The notes beneath the pieces are model-generated. The model made no database searches. It saw nothing but the letters and a program-made list of their open reading frames with translations, and was not told where the DNA came from. The translations under genes and the position numbers were made by a program. Shown here one piece after another: positions 58,080 through 64,000 of a DNA stretch of 64,000 nucleotides. The stretch's first letter is position 1, and every line of letters starts with the position of its first letter. The stretch is from Paucibacter sp. DJ2R-2 (GTDB taxonomy: Bacteria > Pseudomonadota > Gammaproteobacteria > Burkholderiales > Burkholderiaceae_C): the NCBI RefSeq assembly GCF_025717675.1, contig NZ_JAJIRT010000006.1, positions 1-64,000 on the forward strand, read 5' to 3'.

Positions 58080-60339
58080 CATCGCCGACCAGGTGCCGGA
58101 CCCAAGGCGGCGCGTCTTCCTGATCAGCGCGACCGGCAGCGGCTTCGCCATGGCCTTCGCGCTGCCGCAGCAGGCTCGGGCGGCCGACAAGGCCGGCGCC
58201 GCTGAGAACAGCGCCCTGCCCTTTGAACCGACGATCTGGTACGAGATGGACCGGGACGGCATCGTCACGGTCAACATCATCCGCGCCGAGATGGGCCAGC
58301 ATGTGGGCACGGCGCTGGCGCGCATCGTCGCTGATGAGTTGGAGCTCGACTGGGATTCGGTGCGGCTGCGCTATGTGGACACCGATCCCAAATGGGGCAC
58401 CATGGTGACCGGCGGCAGCTGGTCGGTCTGGCAAAGCTTTCCCTACCTCAGCCAGGCCGGTGCCGCGGGGCGCATGGCCTTGATCGCCGAAGGCGCGAAG
58501 CTGCTGCGCGTGGGCGAGGCCAGCTGCACGGCACGCAATAGCAGGGTCAGCGGCGCCGGTCAGTCCATCAGTTATGCCGACATCGTGCGGCGCGGCCAAC
58601 TCGCCCGCAGCTACACGGCCGATGAACTCAAGGCCATGCCCATCAAGGCAGCCGCCGAGCGCCGCCTGATCGGCTGGCCCACGGCTGCCATCGACATCCC
58701 CGGCAAGACCACCGGCGCGGCACGCTACGGCCTGGACGCGCAAGTGCCCGGCATGGTCTACGCCCGGCCCAAGCTGCCGCCCACGCGCACGGGCTGCCGG
58801 GTGAGCGCCATCGACGACAGTGCGGCGCGCAGCATCCCGGGCTACCTGAAGAGCCTGGTGCTGGAGGACCCCTCAGGCACCGTACCGGGCTGGGTGGTGG
58901 TCTGCGCCGATTCGTTTTTCGCGGCCAGCCGCGCGGCCGATCGGGTGCAGGTGACGTGGACGAGCAGCCCTGCGGCCGCGGTGTCGGAGGCCGACCTTCA
59001 GGCGCGCGGGCTGAAGCTGGTCTCGGACGCGACAGGCGGCTCGCTGGTGGTCGAGGACGCCGGGGTCGATGCCGCCTTCAACACTGCAAAGTCGACTTTG
59101 GAGCGCGACTACACGACGGCCACCGTGCTGCATTTCCAGCTCGAGCCGCTGAATGCGTTGGCCTTTCTGAAGGACGGGCGCTGGGAGATCCACACCGGCA
59201 ACCAATGGCAGTCGCTGATCCTGCCGACCCTGGCCAAGGCGCTGGGCGTGCCCGAAGCGCAGGTGCTGATGCGCAGCTACCTGATCGGCGGAGGCTTCGG
59301 CCGGCGCCTGAACGGCGACTACGCGGTACCCGCCGCACTGGCCGCCCAAGCCCTGGGCCGGCCGGTGAAGCTGGTGTGGACGCGCGCCGACGACGTGCGC
59401 TTCGACTCGCCGCGCTCACCCTCGGTGCAGCGCCTGCGCATGGCCTTTGGCGCCGACGGCCAGGTCACCGGCATGCAGCACCACGCCAGCGCCGGCTGGC
59501 CCACGCGGGTCATGGTTCCGGCCTTCATGCCCAAAGGCAAGAACGGCGCGCCCTACGACCCGTTCGCGATCTCAGGTGCCGACCATTGGTACTCGGTCGG
59601 CGCACAACGCGTGCGCGCGATTGCTAACGACCTGGCCAACAACACGTTTCGCCCCGGCTGGCTGCGCTCGGTGGGGCCAGGCTGGACCAACTGGGCGCTG
59701 GAGTCCTTCATGGACGAAGCGGCCCGAGCAGCGGGCATGGACCCGCTCGCCTTCCGCCTGCGCCTGCTGGCGGGCAATGGCAAGAACGGCATCGGCGGTG
59801 CGGTTCGCCAGGCGCAGGTTTTGCAACGCGCGGCAGACAAAGCCGGCTGGGGCAGCAAGATGCCAGCAGGCACCGGCTTGGGCCTGGCCACCACCTTCGG
59901 CCAGGAACGCGACATGCCCACCTGGTGTGCCTGCGTCGCGCGGGTGCGGGTGGAGCGCAGCAGCGGGGTCGTGAAGGTCGAGAAGCTCACGGTGGTGGTC
60001 GACGCCGGCACCATCGTCCACCCCGATGGCGCGCTCGCGCAGGTCGAGGGCGCCTCGCTCTGGGGCTTGAGCATGGCTTTGTTCGAAGGCACCGAGTTCG
60101 TCAAAGGCCAGGTGCGCGACACCAACCTCAACACCTACACACCGCTGCGCATGCGAGACGTGCCGCCCATGGACATCGAGTTCATCGCCAGCACCCTGCC
60201 GCCCACCGGCCTCGGCGAACCCGCCACCACGGTCGTCGGGCCCGCCATCGGCAATGCGCTCTTCGCCGCCGTCGGCGTTCGCCTGCGCCACCTGCCGATG
60301 CGCCCGGCCGATGTGCTGGCCGCGCTGAAGCAGGGTTGA
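58072..60339 (+). CDS. Molybdopterin-binding large subunit (IorB/aldehyde oxidoreductase type)
   Basis: A 755-residue catalytic subunit with a twin-arginine signal ([20 protein letters not shown]). Cofactor motifs are [37 protein letters not shown] and the active-site glutamate in [14 protein letters not shown]. The GGGFGRR form is typical of isoquinoline 1-oxidoreductase-like and periplasmic aldehyde dehydrogenases. With IorA and the cytochrome it should form a periplasmic oxidase of N-heterocycles or aldehydes; which of the two is not clear. It lacks its own FAD subunit, as in the IorAB class. Confidence 0.92.
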   Translation: MADIADQVPDPRRRVFLISATGSGFAMAFALPQQARAADKAGAAENSALPFEPTIWYEMDRDGIVTVNIIRAEMGQHVGTALARIVADELELDWDSVRLRYVDTDPKWGTMVTGGSWSVWQSFPYLSQAGAAGRMALIAEGAKLLRVGEASCTARNSRVSGAGQSISYADIVRRGQLARSYTADELKAMPIKAAAERRLIGWPTAAIDIPGKTTGAARYGLDAQVPGMVYARPKLPPTRTGCRVSAIDDSAARSIPGYLKSLVLEDPSGTVPGWVVVCADSFFAASRAADRVQVTWTSSPAAAVSEADLQARGLKLVSDATGGSLVVEDAGVDAAFNTAKSTLERDYTTATVLHFQLEPLNALAFLKDGRWEIHTGNQWQSLILPTLAKALGVPEAQVLMRSYLIGGGFGRRLNGDYAVPAALAAQALGRPVKLVWTRADDVRFDSPRSPSVQRLRMAFGADGQVTGMQHHASAGWPTRVMVPAFMPKGKNGAPYDPFAISGADHWYSVGAQRVRAIANDLANNTFRPGWLRSVGPGWTNWALESFMDEAARAAGMDPLAFRLRLLAGNGKNGIGGAVRQAQVLQRAADKAGWGSKMPAGTGLGLATTFGQERDMPTWCACVARVRVERSSGVVKVEKLTVVVDAGTIVHPDGALAQVEGASLWGLSMALFEGTEFVKGQVRDTNLNTYTPLRMRDVPPMDIEFIASTLPPTGLGEPATTVVGPAIGNALFAAVGVRLRHLPMRPADVLAALKQG

Positions 60340-60361
60340 TCCACCACCCCAGGGATTCACC

Positions 60362-61396
60362 ATGACACAGAGCCCCAGCATCAACCGGCGCATCGTCCTG
60401 AATGCGAGGCCTCGCGGCGCGCCAACGGCCGCAGACTTTCGCCTCGACACCGTGCCCGTCCCGAAGCCTGAGGCGGGCCAGGTCTTGTTGCGCACGCTCT
60501 ACCTCTCGCTCGACCCTTATATGCGCGGGCGCATGAGCGATGGCCCGTCCTACGCCGAGCCGGTGGCCCTCGGCGAGGTGATGGTCGGCGGCACGGTGTC
60601 GCGCGTCGAGGCTTCAAAACATGGCGACTACAAGGTGGGGCAGCTGGTGCTGGGCTACGCGGGCTGGCCGGACTATGCGCTGTCCGACGGCACGGGCCTC
60701 AGCCCCATCGCCTACGAGGAACGTCATCCCTCGCGAGCTCTGGGCGTGCTGGGCATGCCGGGTTTCACGGCCTACATGGGCTTGTTGGACATCGGGCGCC
60801 CGGTGGCCGGCGAGACCGTCGTCGTGGCGGCCGCCAGCGGCCCGGTCGGCTCGGTCGTGGGCCAGATCGCGAAGCTCAAAGGCTGCCAGGTCGTGGGCAT
60901 CGCGGGCGGCGAGGACAAATGCCGCTATGTCATCAACGAGCTGGGTTTCGATTTCTGCGTCGACCACCGTGCGAACGACCTGCCCCGTCACCTGGCGGCG
61001 GCCTGCGCCCAGGGCATCGATGTGTACTTCGAGAACGTGGGCGGCGCCGTGTTCGATGCGGTGATGCCGCTGCTCAACAACAAGGCCCGCGTCCCGGTGT
61101 GCGGGCTGGTCTCTGCCTACAACGCCACCGCGCTGCCGTCCGGCCCGGACCGTCTGGGCCAGCTGGTCGGCACGCTGCTGCGCAAGCGCATCAAGATGCA
61201 GGGCTTCATCGTCTTTGACGACTACGGATCGCGCTGGAGTGAGTTCGCCGGTGCGATGGGCGAGTGGGTACAGCAGGAGCGCATCAAGGTCCGGGAGGAC
61301 ATCATCTTCGGCCTGGAAAACGCAAGCGAGGCCTTCATCGGTCTGCTCGAAGGCCGGAACTTTGGCAAGCTGGTCATTCAGCTGGCCCACGAGTGA
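60362..61396 (+). CDS. NADP-dependent medium-chain oxidoreductase (CurA/YncB-like)
   Basis: A 344-residue zinc-free MDR enzyme of the prostaglandin-reductase/YncB group: INRRIVLNARPRGAPTAADF, YLSLDPYMRGRMSD and the nucleotide-binding segment VVVAAASGPVGSVVGQIAKL. YFENVGGAVFDAVMPLLNN and EGRNFGKLVIQL follow. Such enzymes reduce the double bond of alpha,beta-unsaturated ketones or aldehydes. It follows the hydroxylase by 22 bases and is likely in the same operon. The product may be a reduced aldehyde or ketone. Confidence 0.92.
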   Translation: MTQSPSINRRIVLNARPRGAPTAADFRLDTVPVPKPEAGQVLLRTLYLSLDPYMRGRMSDGPSYAEPVALGEVMVGGTVSRVEASKHGDYKVGQLVLGYAGWPDYALSDGTGLSPIAYEERHPSRALGVLGMPGFTAYMGLLDIGRPVAGETVVVAAASGPVGSVVGQIAKLKGCQVVGIAGGEDKCRYVINELGFDFCVDHRANDLPRHLAAACAQGIDVYFENVGGAVFDAVMPLLNNKARVPVCGLVSAYNATALPSGPDRLGQLVGTLLRKRIKMQGFIVFDDYGSRWSEFAGAMGEWVQQERIKVREDIIFGLENASEAFIGLLEGRNFGKLVIQLAHE

Positions 61397-61950
61397 GGCG
61401 AGCAGGGGCGGTGTGAGCGGCACGGCCACGCTTGGTGGCGCGCAAGCGGACGCCGCCCTTTGCTTTGTGAACTTCATTCCGCCTCGTGCGGCGCCGTAGA
61501 GAAGCACGAGTTCGACGACGGCTTCAACGGCGTCCTGCAGATCGAGCCCGAGCATGGCTGGGGCTCCCATCATGTGAGGCTGGACCTCTGCCACACCGGC
61601 CTGCATGTGACAGGGGCCCCTCGCCTGCGGCAGGCCGGCTTCTGCTGCCATGAGTTCAAACGTCTGGGCCTTGGTGCAGGCCGAACGCAGAACCGCCTTG
61701 TAAGGTTCGCCGCTGCAGCGAGCTAGGGCTCGCGGACGAGCAGCACTGCTCCATTCCTCACCCCTGCCTGGGGCCCAGGACTGGAATCTCCAGCGGTATC
61801 CGCAAAAACACTGATGCCGCCGGCGTTCCAGATCGGCTAAATTGCGTTCAAACAAAGGTTAATCGTTTAACCCATTAACTGGAAGACACAGTTGATGGGT
61901 GAAACACCACAAAACCAGACAAGCCACGGGCTTGCAAGCGAGAGACAAGC
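61397..61950. other. Long intergenic region before the galactanase gene
   Basis: About 550 bases with no supported gene. Open frames across its left part on the minus strand run into the oxidoreductase gene and have no start context. The right end (61840-61950) is AT-rich and carries the LacI-type operator; the rest looks like ordinary GC-rich spacer or gene remnant. Confidence 0.5.
61857..61872. promoter_or_regulatory. LacI-family-type operator
   Basis: GGTTAATCGTTTAACC is a near-perfect 16-bp palindrome with a central CG, the form of operators bound by LacI-family sugar repressors. It lies 80 bases before the galactanase start in an AT-rich patch. The regulator gene is not in the window. 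Confidence 0.6.
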
Positions 61951-63219
61951 TTGAACGCTATACATACACGACCGAGCCACGGGCTGAGCCGACGCCAGCT
62001 TTTGCTGGCTTGCACCGCGGCCAGCGCCTGCCCGGTGCTGGCAAACCCGCCCGACTGTACGGCGGCAACTAGCACCCGCTATGCCGACCAGTTCATTCTC
62101 GGCGCTGACGTCTCAACCCTGGACGCGGTGGAGCGCGGCGGTGCACGCTTCAGCACGGCAGATGGCCGAGCCGGCACCGCGCTGCAGATCCTTCGCGCCT
62201 CCGGGGTGACGTGGGCGCGGCTGCGGCTCTGGCACACACCCATCAACTCTCGCGACGTGATCGACGGCGAGCGCATCATCTCGCGCCACGGGGAACCCGT
62301 CGGCGGTGGCAACAACAGCCTGGAGCTGACACTCGCTCTGGCCAAGCGCCTACGCGCGCAGGGCATGAAATGGCTGCTGGACATCCACTACAGCGATTTC
62401 TGGACCGATCCGGGCAAGCAGGAGAAGCCTGCCGCCTGGGCCAAGTTGCGAGGCAAGGCACTTCAGGACGCTGTGCAGCGCTACACCGTGGATGTGCTGA
62501 CCGCCTTGCACCGCCAGGGCACCGACCCGGACATGATCCAGGTCGGCAATGAGATCAATGGCGGCATGTTGTGGCCGGACGGCAAGACCTGGCGCGAGAC
62601 GCCGGACGAAGCCATCGGCGGCGACCAGGCCTTCATCGAGCTGCTGCGCGCCGGCATCCGCGGCGTGCGCGAAACCGATGCGCTTCGCGGCAGTCGCCTG
62701 CCCCTGATGCTGCACCTGGCGCATCAAGGCGATGGCAAGAGCGAGGCCACCTTCCGGCGCGTCTACGACCAGTTCGAGGCGGCCAAGCTCGATTACGACC
62801 TGATCGGCCTCAGCTGGTACCCCTACCACCATGATTCCATCGACGGCCTGCGCGCCAATTTGCGCATGCTGTCCGAGCGCTACCGAAAACCGCTGGTGGT
62901 GGTCGAGACCGCCTATGGCTACCAACTGGACAACCCAGATGGCGGCCCGGCTGTCTTCAACGCCGAAGGCGCGAAGCGCTCCGGCTATCCGGCGACACCG
63001 GAAGGCCAGGCCGCATTGCTGCGGGATGTGGTCCAGGCCGTTGCCGCCGTGCCGCAGGGCCTGGGCGTTTTCTACTGGGAGCCCGCCTGGCAATCCGCAC
63101 CGGGCGCCGGCTGGCGCACGGGTGAAGGCAACGCCTGGGCCAACCAGACCCTGTTCGATGCCAAGGGCCGTGCCTTGCCGGCCCTGAAGGCGTTCAAGGC
63201 GGCCGCCCCCTGCCGTTGA
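61951..63219 (+). CDS. GH53 arabinogalactan endo-beta-1,4-galactanase
   Basis: A 422-residue secreted enzyme that cuts beta-1,4-galactan side chains of pectin. A twin-arginine-like signal (GLSRRQLLLACTAASACPVLA) leads to the GH53 TIM barrel: FILGADVSTLDAVERGGARF, WARLRLWHTP, WLLDIHYSDFWTDPGKQ. The acid/base is Glu201 in QVGNEINGG, the nucleophile Glu319 in VVETAYGY. It begins at TTG with GAGAGA upstream. A TonB receptor gene follows 47 bases downstream, and a LacI-type operator lies upstream, so the set is probably galactan-induced. Confidence 0.93.
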   Translation: MNAIHTRPSHGLSRRQLLLACTAASACPVLANPPDCTAATSTRYADQFILGADVSTLDAVERGGARFSTADGRAGTALQILRASGVTWARLRLWHTPINSRDVIDGERIISRHGEPVGGGNNSLELTLALAKRLRAQGMKWLLDIHYSDFWTDPGKQEKPAAWAKLRGKALQDAVQRYTVDVLTALHRQGTDPDMIQVGNEINGGMLWPDGKTWRETPDEAIGGDQAFIELLRAGIRGVRETDALRGSRLPLMLHLAHQGDGKSEATFRRVYDQFEAAKLDYDLIGLSWYPYHHDSIDGLRANLRMLSERYRKPLVVVETAYGYQLDNPDGGPAVFNAEGAKRSGYPATPEGQAALLRDVVQAVAAVPQGLGVFYWEPAWQSAPGAGWRTGEGNAWANQTLFDAKGRALPALKAFKAAAPCR

Positions 63220-63266
63220 ACGCTGTCCTTTTCTTTCCAAAAACAATCGCTGGAGACATAAGCACC

Positions 63267-64000
63267 ATGACCCAAGCCCACTCACGCGCTCGTCCGCACG
63301 CTGCCCCCATCAACCTGGGACCAGTGGCCCTGGCCTGCGCCGCGCTGCTGGCACCGCTGACTGCCGCCGCCCAGCCTGCCGCTGCGCCAGAGACAGACAA
63401 GCTCGACACCGTCGTCGTGCAAGGCCAGCGCTCCAGCCTGATGAAGGCCCAGGACATCAAGCGCAACGCCGAGCAAGTGGTCGACTCCATCGTGGCCGAC
63501 GACATCGGCAAGCTGCCCGACGCCAATGTGGCCGAGGCGCTTCAGCGAATCACGGGCGTGCAGATCTCCCGCAATCGCGGTGAAGGGGACCGCGTGCAAG
63601 TGCGTGGCTTGCAGCAAACGCAGACCCTGTTGAACGGCCGCGTCATCTTCAGTGCCGGCAAGGAGCGAGGCCTGTCCTTCCAAGACGTGCCTTCCGAACT
63701 CTTGGCCGGCGCCGACATCTACAAGACTCCCACGTCCGAGCTGATCGAAGGCGGCATCGGCGGTGTGATCGACCTGCGCACCCGCCGCCCCTTCGACTTC
63801 GCTGGATTCAAGCTGGCCGGCTCGGTCAAAGCCACGCAGGCCCAGCTGGCGGACAAGAACAATGGCGAGGGCTCCTTGCTGATGTCCAACCGCTGGCGCA
63901 CCAGCGGTGGCGAGTTCGGCGCTCTGCTCAGCCTGTCCACCCAGAAGCGGAACTACCGCTCGGACACGCAGGAACTGGACAACCCGGCCGCTGTGGCGGA
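63267..64000 (+). CDS. TonB-dependent receptor, N-terminal part (cut by window edge)
   Basis: The frame is open from the ATG at 63267 (GGAG upstream) to the edge, 244 codons. A signal peptide (ALACAALLAPLTAAAQP) is followed by the TonB box region DKLDTVVVQGQRSS and the plug: DDIGKLPDANVAEALQRITG, QVRGLQQTQTLLNGR and IEGGIGGVIDLRTRRPFDF. The plug is that of the large sugar-uptake receptors of Xanthomonas and Caulobacter type. With the galactanase gene it likely imports galacto-oligosaccharides. Confidence 0.9.
   Translation, partial: MTQAHSRARPHAAPINLGPVALACAALLAPLTAAAQPAAAPETDKLDTVVVQGQRSSLMKAQDIKRNAEQVVDSIVADDIGKLPDANVAEALQRITGVQISRNRGEGDRVQVRGLQQTQTLLNGRVIFSAGKERGLSFQDVPSELLAGADIYKTPTSELIEGGIGGVIDLRTRRPFDFAGFKLAGSVKATQAQLADKNNGEGSLLMSNRWRTSGGEFGALLSLSTQKRNYRSDTQELDNPAAVA

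Noticed and set aside
60614-61855. A long minus-strand frame over the oxidoreductase gene and the intergenic region
   Set aside because: Most of it is antisense to a clear gene, and the intergenic part shows no family features.

Overview
The window is a GC-rich chromosomal segment of a betaproteobacterium, most likely order Burkholderiales in the Roseateles/Pelomonas/Paucibacter neighbourhood. This is inferred from gene content and codon bias: a Bug/TctC-type binding protein, DUF4936 next to ygfZ, the tmk-holB-pilZ-tatD run, an AttEFGH-like operon behind mutL-miaA, a PEP-CTERM protein and many TonB receptors. No rRNA, tRNA or CRISPR was seen.

Layout. (1) 1-2548 is an array of integron-type gene cassettes, all read on the minus strand and separated by six attC sites of 57-111 bp. 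No integrase gene lies at the attI-side end, so it looks like a CALIN (attC cluster lacking an integrase) or a detached array. (2) 2.9-6.2 kb holds an acetyl-CoA hydrolase/transferase and a membrane diguanylate cyclase. (3) 15.3-6.2 kb (minus) is a long collinear set: mutL, an RsuA/RluF-type pseudouridine synthase with a huge disordered N-terminus, miaA, then the ABC ATPase, FtsX-type permease and lipocalin-like protein of an AttEFGH-type system. Neighbouring ORFs from the pseudouridine synthase onward overlap at their stop/start codons. (4) 15.3-24 kb: alpha/beta hydrolase, DedA protein, a secreted tricorn-like protease, two coupled glycosyltransferases and a PEP-CTERM protein. (5) 24-32 kb is housekeeping: amiC-tsaE, queG, AEC permease, chalcone-isomerase-like protein, TctC, xerD, Lrp/AsnC regulator, MarC. 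(6) 32-40.5 kb: TonB receptor, aceA behind an operator-rich AT-rich promoter region, a MITE-like inverted-repeat element, an iron alcohol dehydrogenase, and a chemoreceptor with a sigma-28-like promoter. (7) 40.5-48.9 kb: HSL-type hydrolase, thioesterase-GNAT fusion, DUF4936-ygfZ, and mltG-tmk-holB-pilZ-tatD-ankyrin. (8) 49.2-51.7 kb: a VIT-type metal transporter, a small metallochaperone and an unknown protein in one operon, then a SOUL haem-binding protein. (9) 51.8-61.4 kb: a divergent oxidation locus. On the minus strand are an aldehyde dehydrogenase and a zinc alcohol dehydrogenase. On the plus strand are oleate hydratase, a tri-haem cytochrome c, an IorA/IorB-type 2Fe-2S/molybdopterin hydroxylase and an NADP-dependent MDR oxidoreductase. 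(10) 61.8-64 kb: a LacI-type operator, a GH53 endo-galactanase and the start of a TonB receptor, a galactan-use locus running off the right edge.

How the genes work together. Clear teams are the DNA/RNA maintenance operon (mutL, pseudouridine synthase, miaA), the cell-wall/replication run (mltG, tmk, holB), the glyoxylate entry gene aceA, the cassette array as a reservoir of unknown small proteins, and the oleate-hydratase/periplasmic dehydrogenase locus. The last is the most unusual metabolic grouping: hydration of an unsaturated fatty acid sits beside enzymes able to oxidise alcohols and aldehydes and pass electrons to cytochrome c.
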